Both the position numbers and the translations under genes were made by a program. A stretch of 64,000 bases of DNA from Methylocystis sp. (lineage in GTDB: Bacteria > Pseudomonadota > Alphaproteobacteria > Rhizobiales > Beijerinckiaceae): contig JADCCX010000024.1 of NCBI GenBank assembly GCA_020252485.1, positions 1 to 64,000 on the forward strand, given 5' to 3'. The notes below the pieces were generated by a model that searched no databases, was not told the DNA's origin, and worked only from the letters and a program-made list of their open reading frames with translations. Below are positions 16,101-24,704 of the stretch, one piece after another. Within the stretch, counting starts at the first letter, position 1. Each line of letters begins with the position of its first letter.

Positions 16101-18458
16101 TCAGTTCCCGCCCTTGTGAATCGCCTGCCAGATTGTCATCGGCGTGGCCGGCATGTCGATATGCCGGATGCCGTGATCCTTAAGGGCATCGACGACCGCA
16201 TTCATGACAGAGGGGAGAGCGCCCGCGCAGCCTGCCTCGCCGCAGCCCTTGGCGCCCAGCGGATTGGTGGTCGCCGGCACGGGATGGCTGTGGAAAGTGA
16301 AGAACGGCGCGTCATCGGCGCGCGGCATGGCGTAATCCATGTAGGAGCCGGTCAGCAGCTGGCCGTTCTCGTCGTATTGCGTGAGCTCGAGCAGCGCCTG
16401 GCCGATCCCCTGCACCACGCCGCCATGCACCTGTCCTGTCACCAGCAGCGGATTGACCACGGCGCCGAAATCTCCGCCCGCCGTATAGCGCACCACCTCT
16501 GCGACGCCGGTGTCCGGATCGATCTCGACCTCGGCGATGTGGCAGCCGTTCGGATAGGCGGAGGGAGCCGTCCCGAAGATGTGGCTGACATCAAGCGTCT
16601 GCGGCAGATCGGTTGGGAGCGTCAGTCCATCATGCAGCCGCCGCGCCAGATCCATGATGGCGATGCCCTTGTCAGTGCCCACGACGGCGAAGCGTCCTGC
16701 CCGGAAGGCGATATCGGTTTCCCCCGCCTCCAGCACATGGGCGGCGATGCGCCGGCCCTGCTCGATCACCTTGACGCTGGCTTCCATGATCGCCGCGCCG
16801 CTCGCCATGATCGATTTGGAGCCGCCGGTGCCGCCGCCGGCGATCAGCGCGTCGCTGTCGCCCTGGATCAGCCGGACCGCCTCGAAGGGGACGCCGAGCG
16901 ATTGCACAAGAACCTGCGCGAAGGGCGTGGCATGGCCCTGCCCGTAATCGAGCGTGCCGGTGACGATCGTCACCGTGCCGTCCTTCTCGAAGCGGATGCC
17001 GCCCATCTCGTTCATGGGCGGGGCCGTGACCTCCAGGAAACAGCCGATGCCAAGGCCCCGGAGCTTGCCGGCCTTGCGGCTCGCAGCCTTACGGACCCTG
17101 AAGCCCTTGACATCCGCCTTCTCCAGAGCCTCGTCGAAAAGGGCCCGGAAATCACCGGTGTCGTAAACGGTGCCGGCGGCGGTTTTGAAGGGCATGGCGG
17201 CGGGCGGAATGAAGTTCCTGCGCCGCAAAGTCAGCCGGTCGATCCCCATCTCGGCGGCGGCGGTGTCGATCAGCCGCTCCATGTAATAATTGCCCTCGGG
17301 CCGGCCCGCCCCGCGATAGGCGGCGACAGGCGTCGTGTTGGTGAAGACGCAGCGCGCGTTCATCTCGATCAGCGGCGTGGCGTAGAGGCTCACCATGTTC
17401 TTGATGATGTTGAGCGTCGCCATCATCGGGCCGACATGGGTGAGATGGGCGCCCATATTGCCGAGACCTTTCACGCGGATCGCCAGGAACTTGCCCTTCG
17501 CGTCAAGCGCGAGTTCGGCGATGACGCTGTGATCGCGGCCATGATGATCCGATACGAAGCTTTCCGAGCGCCGGTCGGTCCATTTCACCGGCCGCCCGAG
17601 CATGCGGGCCGCATGCAGCAGGCAGACATATTCGGGATAGACCGAGGCCTTCATGCCGAAGGAGCCGCCGACCTGGCCGGTGAGCACGCGCACCTTGTCG
17701 CGCGGCAGTTTCAGAATCTCATCCGCAATCGCATTGCGCAGGCCGAAGACGCCCTGCGAGCCGACATGCAGCGTGAAACGGCCGCTTTCGGCGCTGTATT
17801 CCGCGATGGCCGAGCGCGGCTCCATGGCATTCACGACAACGCGGCTGTTGACCAGCTCCAGCTTCGTCACATGGGCCGCTGAGGCAAAGGCCTCCGCCAC
17901 CCTGGCGCTGTCGCCGTAATGCCAGGTGAGCGCCACATTGCCCGGCGCTTCCTCATGCAGCAAGGGCGCGCCTTCCGCGAGAGCCTGGGGCATGCCGACG
18001 ACAGCAGGCAGGGCGGCCAGCGAGAGAATGACCGCTTCCGCCGCATCCTGCGCGGCTTCTGGCGATTCCGCCACGACGAAGGCTACGGGCTCGCCTAGAT
18101 AGCGCACCCGGTCAACCGCCAGCGCATGACGGGGCGGGCGGCTCATCGGCGAGCCGTCGGCATTGGGATAAACCATGTTGCAGACGAGCGTGCCGTAGCC
18201 GGCGGCGAGAAGATCGGGCCCGGTGAAGATGCCAAGCACGCCCGGCATCGCTTTGGCCGCATCAGTCCCGATGCCTTCGATGATTCCATGGGCGTATTGG
18301 CTCCGCACCATCGCGGCATAGACCTGACCGGGCAGCCGGAGGTCGTCGGTATAGGTTCCTTCCCCGCGCAAGAGCTTCGGATCTTCAGACCGGGGCACGG
18401 GCTGGCCGATGGCGAATTTCCCGGCGCCCTGCAATCCGTCCGTCACATGCATGTTCAT
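16101..18458 (-). CDS. CoxL-like molybdenum hydroxylase, large subunit
   Basis: A 785-residue molybdopterin-binding subunit of the xanthine dehydrogenase/aerobic CO dehydrogenase family. The N-terminal a/b hammerhead domain carries DLRLPGQVYAAMVRS; the active-site loop reads AYRGAGR, the form II (non-classical CoxL) version rather than the AYXCSFR of true CO dehydrogenase. GCGEAGCAGALPS near the C-terminus contains the catalytic Glu. No small 2Fe-2S or medium FAD subunit gene is next to it, so partners must be elsewhere or the protein is an orphan. Substrate is unknown. The stop lies 12 bases after that of bchG, convergent. Confidence 0.9.
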   Translation of the reverse strand: MNMHVTDGLQGAGKFAIGQPVPRSEDPKLLRGEGTYTDDLRLPGQVYAAMVRSQYAHGIIEGIGTDAAKAMPGVLGIFTGPDLLAAGYGTLVCNMVYPNADGSPMSRPPRHALAVDRVRYLGEPVAFVVAESPEAAQDAAEAVILSLAALPAVVGMPQALAEGAPLLHEEAPGNVALTWHYGDSARVAEAFASAAHVTKLELVNSRVVVNAMEPRSAIAEYSAESGRFTLHVGSQGVFGLRNAIADEILKLPRDKVRVLTGQVGGSFGMKASVYPEYVCLLHAARMLGRPVKWTDRRSESFVSDHHGRDHSVIAELALDAKGKFLAIRVKGLGNMGAHLTHVGPMMATLNIIKNMVSLYATPLIEMNARCVFTNTTPVAAYRGAGRPEGNYYMERLIDTAAAEMGIDRLTLRRRNFIPPAAMPFKTAAGTVYDTGDFRALFDEALEKADVKGFRVRKAASRKAGKLRGLGIGCFLEVTAPPMNEMGGIRFEKDGTVTIVTGTLDYGQGHATPFAQVLVQSLGVPFEAVRLIQGDSDALIAGGGTGGSKSIMASGAAIMEASVKVIEQGRRIAAHVLEAGETDIAFRAGRFAVVGTDKGIAIMDLARRLHDGLTLPTDLPQTLDVSHIFGTAPSAYPNGCHIAEVEIDPDTGVAEVVRYTAGGDFGAVVNPLLVTGQVHGGVVQGIGQALLELTQYDENGQLLTGSYMDYAMPRADDAPFFTFHSHPVPATTNPLGAKGCGEAGCAGALPSVMNAVVDALKDHGIRHIDMPATPMTIWQAIHKGGN

Positions 18459-18486
18459 CGCTCAGACTCCCGAGAAAGAAGAGCGC

Positions 18487-18506
18487 CATGTTGCAGCGTC
18501 AACATG
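18487..18506. promoter_or_regulatory. Perfect palindrome upstream of the CoxL-like gene
   Basis: CATGTTG-CAGCGT-CAACATG, a perfect dyad with 7-base arms, 29 bases upstream of the minus-strand ATG at 18458. Position and symmetry suit a repressor operator. No regulator gene is adjacent. Confidence 0.45.
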
Positions 18507-18586
18507 CCGGAGTCACCTGTGTTGCAATGCGGCAATTTCACCTTTGGGTGAAGGCCCGACCGGGCGCCGGCGGGCATCCGCCGTGA

Positions 18587-19675
18587 TCAGAGGCCGGCGG
18601 CCCTTGTCAGGTTGATGCGGAAGCGCTCCTTGCGGCGCTGGTAGCGGCGGGTCATCTCCACCGACGCATGGCCAAGCTGGCGCTGCACATGAGCTTCGTC
18701 GACCTCCGCCGACGAGGCGAGGCCCGCTCTCAGCGAATGGCCGGCGAACAGGGCCTTGCGCTCGGCCTCGGGGAGATCGGAGCGCACGCCGGCCTTCATG
18801 GCGGCGGACTGGACGAGGCGGGCCACATGCTTGTCATCAAGGCGTTCCGAACCCACGCCGGTATTCTGTTCGCGGACACGGCGGAACACGGGTCCATGGC
18901 TGACGCGGGCGAGCTTCAGCCATAATTCCAGCGCCCGCACCGGGCAGGAGCTCTCTTTCGACCCCCGGCCGATCTCCACCTGACGCCAGCCGGTCTTGCC
19001 CCGGATGGTGAGGAGCGCGCCTTCTTCGAGAATTTCGATCCAGCCGCCTGGATCGGGCGTCTGTTCGGGACCGCAATCGAGCCCGGTGATCTCCGATCGC
19101 CGCAGTCCGCCGGCGAAGCCGACGAGAAGAATGGCGCGGTCGCGGTAGCCGCGCAGATTGTTCGGCAAGGTGGCGCACATGGCGAGGATGTCCTCAGCGA
19201 AGAGCGCCTCCTTCTGCCGGGGCGGCCGCGCATGTAGGCGGCGAATGCCGGCCATGACATCCATGATGTGTCGGTCCTGACGGGGCAGGGGCGTGCCGGC
19301 CGTGCGATAGGCGGCGGTGATCGCGGCAAGCCGCCGTTCGATTGTTGATACGGCGGCTTTCGCCACGCCCTCGCCTGAAGCCGATGCCGCGAGATAGAGG
19401 CCCACGATCTGCGGATCGGGTTGCGCCGCATCGAAGCCCTTGCGGCGGCGCCAGCGCTGGAACTGCGCCCAGTCAGACGCATAGGCCTTCCGCGTGTTGG
19501 CGCTGGAGCGCGCCGCGGCATAGCCCCGCGCCGTTTCGGCAAGGCGGGACAAGGCCGGCGTCGCCCGCGACGGCAGCGGCTCCGCCATTGCAGCGGGCAT
19601 GGCGTTGCCTTGCAGCTCAACAGACTGATGGCGCTGCGGCGCATCGTCAGGAACGTCGGCATGCGATTCGGCCAT
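18587..19675 (-). CDS. Tyrosine recombinase / phage-type integrase
   Basis: A 362-residue site-specific recombinase. A SAM-like core-binding domain (about residues 40-150, TRKAYASDWAQFQRWRR) precedes the catalytic domain. The catalytic residues fit the family pattern: Arg in GLRRSEITGL, His-x-x-Arg in GHSLRAG, His in QLGHASVEMTRRYQ and the nucleophile Tyr in RRYQRR. It lies divergent from a DUF1403-scpB pair, 120 bases apart, and has no other phage or conjugation genes around it. It resembles stand-alone recombinases of rhizobial replicons more than XerC/XerD. Its target site is unknown. Confidence 0.92.
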   Translation of the reverse strand: MAESHADVPDDAPQRHQSVELQGNAMPAAMAEPLPSRATPALSRLAETARGYAAARSSANTRKAYASDWAQFQRWRRRKGFDAAQPDPQIVGLYLAASASGEGVAKAAVSTIERRLAAITAAYRTAGTPLPRQDRHIMDVMAGIRRLHARPPRQKEALFAEDILAMCATLPNNLRGYRDRAILLVGFAGGLRRSEITGLDCGPEQTPDPGGWIEILEEGALLTIRGKTGWRQVEIGRGSKESSCPVRALELWLKLARVSHGPVFRRVREQNTGVGSERLDDKHVARLVQSAAMKAGVRSDLPEAERKALFAGHSLRAGLASSAEVDEAHVQRQLGHASVEMTRRYQRRKERFRINLTRAAGL

Positions 19676-19794
19676 GCCCGCATGGTTATCAAGCTTGCCC
19701 GGTCAGGCAAACCGGCAAATCCGGGATAGCGGAGGGCGGCGTCTTCGACTACGAATCACGCAGCAAAACGCCGAAGGGAAGCGCAGAACGCCCG

Positions 19795-20811
19795 ATGGAG
19801 CATCCGTCCTTCCAGCCGCCGATCAGCCAGGTTCCGGAGGCGGGAAAGCGGAAGACGCGCAAACCGCGCGGACGCCCGCCGGTAGCTCCCGGAGCGTCTG
19901 TTGCGTCTCTTCCGGGCTGGCTCGCCGCCAGACAAACCGGTCCTGCCAATCCCGCCGCAAGCGCCTTTCACGCCGGCGCGGCGTTGCTGGCCGTCGATCG
20001 CATCATCCGCGCCGAGCCTGTCTGGCTGGGAGCCTTGCGCCAACGGCAGGCGCTGGCGGCCGCCGTCGCCAGCACGCGGATGCTGCGCGTCGCCACGGAC
20101 GAGGCCGGCCTGCGCGACGCCCATCATCTGACCCGTCCCGGCAACGATCCCGGCCCGGCTGGCCGCATCCACCGCGTCTGGCGGGATTTCGCAGCGCATC
20201 CCGTCCGGCAGGGCGGGCCGATGTTGATGCGCCTCGCCGCCGGGCTCGGCGTGCCGCTGGCGGAAGAATCGGCGCGGCGGATCGCTGCGGCTGGCGAGCG
20301 GGCCACGCCCATCGAAAGCGCCGCTGCGGCGGCCAGTGCAACGGTGGCGGAACTTGGCACAGCGAAGGGTCCGGCCTCGGTCCTCGCCCTGATGAGCGCC
20401 GATCTGGCTCTTGCGTCAGCCTGCGGGTGGTCCCATTCCCTGCCGTTGCTGGCCTGCGGCAGGCCTTCGACAGGGCTGTCAAGGCAGGATGGCAAGCAAG
20501 CCCTGCCCGACGATCCCGATTGGTCCGCCGCCTGCCACGCGGCCTTCGGTGAAACGCTCGCGGCTGCCCACGTGAGGGCGGCTGATCTTGCCCGCCGCGC
20601 GCAGGCGCTGCAGGCGGCTTTCGCCTATGTGCGCAGCAAGGGCGGCGAGCGGGCGCTCGCCGCTATCCTGGGCGATGACAGCGTCATGGCGACGACCTTG
20701 ACCGGCCTCGGTTCGGAGCGCGCCGCCCGCCGCTTCCTCGAACGGCTCCGCGAGCTTGGCGGCCTCAGGCTGCTGACGGACCGATCCGCATTCCGCCTCT
20801 ACGGTCTTTGA
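19795..20811 (+). CDS. DUF1403-family protein
   Basis: A 338-residue protein of unknown function. Family-like segments are AASAFHAGAALLAVDRIIRAEPVWLG near residues 60-85 (given here only in part), DEAGLRDAHHLTRPG, GPAGRIHRVWRDF, and a C-terminal Ala/Arg-rich helical part ending RFLERLRELGGLRLLTDRSAFRLYGL-like. No catalytic motif is visible; the protein seems mainly helical and soluble. The ATG at 19795 is used because upstream in-frame sequence lies over the divergent recombinase gene. Its stop is 3 bases from the scpB-like start, so the two are co-expressed. The family is frequently encoded next to ScpB-like and recombinase genes in Hyphomicrobiales. Confidence 0.8.
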   Translation: MEHPSFQPPISQVPEAGKRKTRKPRGRPPVAPGASVASLPGWLAARQTGPANPAASAFHAGAALLAVDRIIRAEPVWLGALRQRQALAAAVASTRMLRVATDEAGLRDAHHLTRPGNDPGPAGRIHRVWRDFAAHPVRQGGPMLMRLAAGLGVPLAEESARRIAAAGERATPIESAAAAASATVAELGTAKGPASVLALMSADLALASACGWSHSLPLLACGRPSTGLSRQDGKQALPDDPDWSAACHAAFGETLAAAHVRAADLARRAQALQAAFAYVRSKGGERALAAILGDDSVMATTLTGLGSERAARRFLERLRELGGLRLLTDRSAFRLYGL

Positions 20812-20814
20812 GCC

Positions 20815-21501
20815 ATGGCCCGGGAGCGAGCGGCATCGGCGAAGCAATCTCCGCTTTTTGACCGGGAACTCGCCGATCTTCCGCCGGAGGCCCGCTGGCG
20901 CGAATGGATGGGCCGGGTGGAGGCGGCGATCTTCGCCTCGCGCGGGGTGCTGCCGCGCGACGCGCTCGCCGCGCTGGTGGGCCGCGATTGCGTGCTCGAC
21001 GATCTCATCGCCGATATCCGCGACGAGCTCCGCCGCCGGCCCTATGATCTCGTCGCCGTCGGCGGCGGCTGGCAGCACCGCACGCGCCGGCGCTTCAGCG
21101 ATGCGGTGCGGCAGGCCGGCGCCCGCAGCGATCAGGGCGAGGCGCCAGGCCTTTCGCCAACCGAGACTCTCGCCGTCACGGCGATCGCCTATCTGCAGCC
21201 GGTAACGCGGGCGCAGCTCTCCGCGGCGCTCGGCCGGGAGATCAGCCGGGATACGATCGCGCTCCTCAAGCAGGCGGGACTCGTGGGCGCCGGCCCCCGC
21301 GTCGCGCAGCCGGGCGCGCCGCTTACCTATGTGACGACGCCGGCGTTCCTCAGCCTGTTCGGCCTGGCGTCCCTGCGGGATCTGCCCGATATCGATGCGC
21401 CGGAAACGCCGGACCTTGAAGGGGCGACCGGTTCGGGCGGTCCCAAGGCCGCCCTCGATATCCCGGCGGTCCTCGCCGCCGGTGAGGATGAAGCCACCTG
21501 A
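20815..21501 (+). CDS. ScpB-like winged-helix protein (SMC-Scp accessory type)
   Basis: A 228-residue protein of the ScpB family, whose housekeeping members form the SMC-ScpA-ScpB condensin. Two winged-helix units are visible: residues about 25-95 (VEAAIFASRGVLPRDALAAL) and 105-185 (LSPTETLAVTAIAYLQPVTR, then PLTYVTTPAFLSLFGLASL). No smc or scpA is near, and the DUF1403/recombinase context suggests a paralogue rather than the chromosomal scpB. The C-terminal 30 residues are Pro/Gly/Ala-rich and look disordered. Role in DNA segregation or in assisting the recombinase is inference. Confidence 0.85.
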   Translation: MARERAASAKQSPLFDRELADLPPEARWREWMGRVEAAIFASRGVLPRDALAALVGRDCVLDDLIADIRDELRRRPYDLVAVGGGWQHRTRRRFSDAVRQAGARSDQGEAPGLSPTETLAVTAIAYLQPVTRAQLSAALGREISRDTIALLKQAGLVGAGPRVAQPGAPLTYVTTPAFLSLFGLASLRDLPDIDAPETPDLEGATGSGGPKAALDIPAVLAAGEDEAT

Positions 21502-21618
21502 GCCCGGCTCCGCGGAAACTTCGGGCGGACATAATTCTTCACAAAGGCTGCAAACGGCAGCAACGGCGGTCCTTCAGAAGAACTTCCATGAGCGCCGGAG
21601 CTTCGACCCGGCGAAACC

Positions 21619-21741
21619 ATGGAGAGCCTGCCCGTGACCGCCGAATCCGCCCTTCTCGCCGCCGCGATCCTGGCCCAGCCGGCAATGGTCGTGGCGCTTG
21701 TCGTCAGGAACGCGCTGCGCGGGATGCGGGCTGCGCGCTGA
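21619..21741 (+). CDS. Possible small hydrophobic protein
   Basis: A 40-codon frame starting MESLPVTAESALLAAAIL, with a hydrophobic centre and a basic end (RNALRGMRAAR). It could be a one-helix membrane peptide. There is no homologue I recognise and no clear ribosome binding site, and high-GC DNA gives such frames by chance. Confidence 0.25.
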   Translation: MESLPVTAESALLAAAILAQPAMVVALVVRNALRGMRAAR

Positions 21742-21750
21742 CAGCCCGCC

Positions 21751-22161
21751 TTAGGCTCGCAGGCGCATGCGCGACCCAACGCGGTCCATCTCGATCTGTT
21801 CGCGGCGCTGTTCCTCGATCCGCTCGGCGGCCATTTCGCGATCCTGGAGGATCTCAACCTTCTTCAGGTCCTCGAAGGCAAACTCGAGTTCGCTTTTGGC
21901 GCCATCAAGCTGGCCCCTGAGCTCATCTGCCGAATGAACGATCTTTTCCCTGCGGGTGCGGGAGGCGCGCGCATAGGTCGGATAGGCGAAATGGCCCGGG
22001 TCGGAAATTCCGGCCCGGCGCTCCTCATTGGCGACCTCGCGGTCGAGGTCGGCCGCCATGCGCTCGAAATCGGCGATCATGGCTTCAATCTGCGCCACGC
22101 GGCGGCGCTTTTCATCGACCTGAAATTTCTTCAGGCGGATCAATGTTTCACGCGACTTCAT
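21751..22161 (-). CDS. fliJ: Flagellar export protein FliJ
   Basis: A 136-residue, almost wholly coiled-coil protein, the stalk-like partner of the FliI ATPase in flagellar type III export. It starts MKSRETLIRLKKFQVDEKRRR, as alphaproteobacterial FliJ does, and continues in heptad-like Glu/Arg/Leu patterns to the end. It follows fliI by 40 bases on the same strand. Assignment rests on coiled-coil character, length and position. Confidence 0.9.
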   Translation of the reverse strand: MKSRETLIRLKKFQVDEKRRRVAQIEAMIADFERMAADLDREVANEERRAGISDPGHFAYPTYARASRTRREKIVHSADELRGQLDGAKSELEFAFEDLKKVEILQDREMAAERIEEQRREQIEMDRVGSRMRLRA

Positions 22162-22201
22162 AGCAACGCAACTCCGGGAAGCCGAAACTCACTATGGTCA
22201 C

Positions 22202-23575
22202 TCAGGCGTTCCCACCCGAATGGCCGATGATTTCCGCGAGACGGTCATAACAATCGCTCAAGGAGGTTGCTTCTTCCTTACCTTGACGCAGAAAATTTTC
22301 AAAAAGCGGATGCTTGGCGATTGCGAGGTCGATATCCGGCGTCGTGCCCCGGCGATAGGCGCCGAGCTGGATCAGCTCCTCCATGTCGGCGTAGGTCGCC
22401 ATCAGGCGACGGGCCTCCTGCACGGTCGGCCAATAGAGCGGATCGCAGGATTTCGGCATCGTGCGGGAGATGCTTTTCAGCACATTGACCGCCGGGTAGC
22501 GGCCCCGCTCGGCAATGCGGCGCTCCATGACGATATGGCCGTCCAGAATGCCGCGCACGGCGTCGGCAACGGGCTCGTTATGATCGTCGCCGTCGACGAG
22601 CACGCTGAACAGGCCGGTGATCGCGCCGGGACCTTCCCCCGGCCCGGCCCGTTCGAGCAGGCGCGGCAGTTCGGAGAAGCAGGTCGGCGTATAGCCCTTG
22701 GTGGTGGGAGGCTCGCCGGCGGCGAGGCCGATGTCGCGCTGCGCCATGGCGAAGCGCGTCACCGAATCCATCATGCACAGCACATCCTTGCCCTCGTCGC
22801 GGAAATACTCGGCGATGGAGAGCGTCAGATAGGCCGCCTGCTTGCGGGCGAGCGCCGGTTCGTCGGAGGTGGCGATCACGACGACGGAGCGGGCGAGGCC
22901 CTCTTCGCCCAGATCATCCTGCAGGAACTCCTGCACCTCGCGGCCGCGCTCGCCGATCAGGCCGATGACCGAAACATCGGCGGCGGCATTGCGGGCGAGC
23001 ATCGCCATCAGCACCGATTTGCCGACGCCCGATCCGGCGAAGATGCCCATCCGCTGCCCCTTGCAGCAGGTGAGGAAGGCATTGAGCGCCCGCACGCCGA
23101 GGTCGAGCGGCGCGCCGACGCGGTTGCGCTTGTGGGCGGGCGGCGGATCAGCCCGGAACGGATAGAGCTTGCCGCCCGGCCTGACCGGTCCCTTGCCGTC
23201 CAGCGGCCGCCCGAAGCAATCCACGACCCTTCCCAGCCAGGCGCTCGAGGGTCGGACGCCAGGCGTGCTCTGCCTGATCACCGCGCGGCAGCCGCGCCGG
23301 ACGCCTTCGAGGCCCGCGAAGGGCATGGCCAGCGCATGCGTGCTCCCGAAGCCCACAATCTCGCAAAGCACGGGCTCGGGGCCGAGCGTTTCGATCGCGA
23401 GCCGTCCGCCCACCTTCATCAGCGACAGCGGGCCGGCGATCTCGATCAGCAGCCCGCGCACGGCAACGACCCGGCCGTAGACCTCCAACGGCGCGCAATC
23501 GGCGAGTTCCGCGAGCAACGCCTGCACGGCGGCGGCGCGGGGGCGATGTGATTCGGAGAGCGATTCGGCGGTCAT
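22202..23575 (-). CDS. fliI: Flagellum-specific ATP synthase FliI (export ATPase)
   Basis: A 457-residue F1-type ATPase that powers export of flagellar subunits at the inner membrane. Walker A is [10 protein letters not shown], followed by [13 protein letters not shown], the Walker B region [21 protein letters not shown], and [25 protein letters not shown], which mark the type III/flagellar branch rather than ATP synthase. Length is normal. It is divergent from ctrA with 351 bases between, and CtrA-type control of flagellar genes is well known in this class. Confidence 0.96.
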   Translation of the reverse strand: MTAESLSESHRPRAAAVQALLAELADCAPLEVYGRVVAVRGLLIEIAGPLSLMKVGGRLAIETLGPEPVLCEIVGFGSTHALAMPFAGLEGVRRGCRAVIRQSTPGVRPSSAWLGRVVDCFGRPLDGKGPVRPGGKLYPFRADPPPAHKRNRVGAPLDLGVRALNAFLTCCKGQRMGIFAGSGVGKSVLMAMLARNAAADVSVIGLIGERGREVQEFLQDDLGEEGLARSVVVIATSDEPALARKQAAYLTLSIAEYFRDEGKDVLCMMDSVTRFAMAQRDIGLAAGEPPTTKGYTPTCFSELPRLLERAGPGEGPGAITGLFSVLVDGDDHNEPVADAVRGILDGHIVMERRIAERGRYPAVNVLKSISRTMPKSCDPLYWPTVQEARRLMATYADMEELIQLGAYRRGTTPDIDLAIAKHPLFENFLRQGKEEATSLSDCYDRLAEIIGHSGGNA

Positions 23576-23926
23576 TCCTTAACTGTTCTTCATTATGGTT
23601 GACGAAATCTGAATGGCGTTGACCGGTGAGCGCGGCATGGCTTGCAAGGCGCGAATCACGATGTCCCCGGCGGAAGATCATCGCCCGAGTCGGTTGCCAG
23701 CCTTTCTTAAAGCGGCACTTGAGACGCCTCCGGCGCGAATTTTCTGCTGGTCTCAGCAACTTAATGCAGAACAGGCCTTTTTTCCCGTAAACGCTTGCGT
23801 CGGGGAATCAGCATTTGTTAACCAATTGCCGTTAACGTTGCGTATCGGAATTTGACGACAGACGCAGGGATAGAGGCCGGATGGTTCGGCTTCAGGCGCT
23901 GTCGGCGGGCCATATGGGGACCAGAT
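23576..23926. promoter_or_regulatory. Divergent control region between fliI and ctrA
   Basis: A gene-free stretch of about 350 bases. TTAACC (23818-23823), the half-site used by CtrA, is followed ten bases later by another TTAA in GTTAAC (23831-23836). The spacing is 10 rather than the canonical 7, so this is only a CtrA-like element. GAATC (23805-23809) nearby is a GANTC site of the CcrM methylase type that gates ctrA in Caulobacter. The local DNA is AT-richer than its surroundings. Confidence 0.45.
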
Positions 23927-24628
23927 ATGCGCGTTCTCCTTGTTGAAGATGACAGCGCTACCGCGCAATCCATTGAATTGATGCTGAAGTCCGAGAACTT
24001 CAACATCTACACGACGGACCTGGGCGAAGAGGGAATCGACCTCGGCAAGCTCTACGACTACGACATCATCCTGCTCGATCTGAACCTGCCGGACATGTCC
24101 GGCTACGAGGTTCTGCGCAGCCTCCGCGTCTCCAAGGTGAAGACGCCGATCCTGATCCTTTCAGGCATGGCCGGCATCGAGGACAAGGTGAAGGGACTGG
24201 GCTTCGGCGCCGATGATTACCTCACCAAGCCCTTCCACAAGGACGAACTGGTCGCCCGCATCCACGCCATCGTCCGGCGCTCCAAGGGCCATGCCCAATC
24301 GGTCATCGCCACCGGCGACCTGCTCGTCAATCTTGATCAGAAGACGGTCGAGGTGTCGGGCGAGCGCGTGCATCTCACGGGCAAGGAATACCAGATGCTG
24401 GAGCTTCTCTCGCTCCGCCGCGGCACCACGCTCACCAAGGAAATGTTCCTGAACCATCTCTACGGCGGCATGGACGAGCCCGAGCTTAAGATCATCGACG
24501 TGTTCATCTGCAAGCTGCGCAAGAAGCTGGCGAACGCGTCCGACGGCAAGAACTACATCGAGACGGTCTGGGGCCGCGGCTATGTGCTGCGCGAGCCGAC
24601 CGAGACCGAGGACCGCATCTCGGCCTGA
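23927..24628 (+). CDS. ctrA: Cell-cycle master response regulator CtrA
   Basis: OmpR/PhoB-type regulator controlling cell cycle, motility and envelope genes in alphaproteobacteria. The 233-residue protein begins [20 protein letters not shown], has the phosphoacceptor Asp51 in [24 protein letters not shown] with the conserved Lys of the receiver, and a C-terminal winged helix with [28 protein letters not shown] and [11 protein letters not shown]. This is close to the CtrA consensus throughout. The ATG at 23927 fits the family start; a longer frame is rejected. It is followed by a hairpin terminator. Confidence 0.98.
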   Translation: MRVLLVEDDSATAQSIELMLKSENFNIYTTDLGEEGIDLGKLYDYDIILLDLNLPDMSGYEVLRSLRVSKVKTPILILSGMAGIEDKVKGLGFGADDYLTKPFHKDELVARIHAIVRRSKGHAQSVIATGDLLVNLDQKTVEVSGERVHLTGKEYQMLELLSLRRGTTLTKEMFLNHLYGGMDEPELKIIDVFICKLRKKLANASDGKNYIETVWGRGYVLREPTETEDRISA

Positions 24629-24659
24629 TTCTTCCGCCCGGCGCGGCGTGAGGCAATCC

Positions 24660-24682
24660 CCCGCGCCCATGCGCGGGATTTT
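24660..24682 (+). terminator. Terminator between ctrA and ispE
   Basis: Stem CCCGCGC (24660-24666), loop CCAT, stem GCGCGGG (24671-24677), followed by ATTTT. It lies 31 bases after the ctrA stop in a convergent gap, so it may end both transcripts. Confidence 0.6.
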
Positions 24683-24704
24683 CACTGGACGCACCCCGCG
24701 TCCC

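Noticed and set aside
16116-17882. A 588-codon plus-strand open frame across the CoxL-like gene
   Set aside because: Shadow of the minus-strand molybdenum hydroxylase, whose motifs are clear.
21588-21920. Plus-strand frame opposite fliJ
   Set aside because: Arg/Pro-rich shadow of the fliJ coiled coil with no support.
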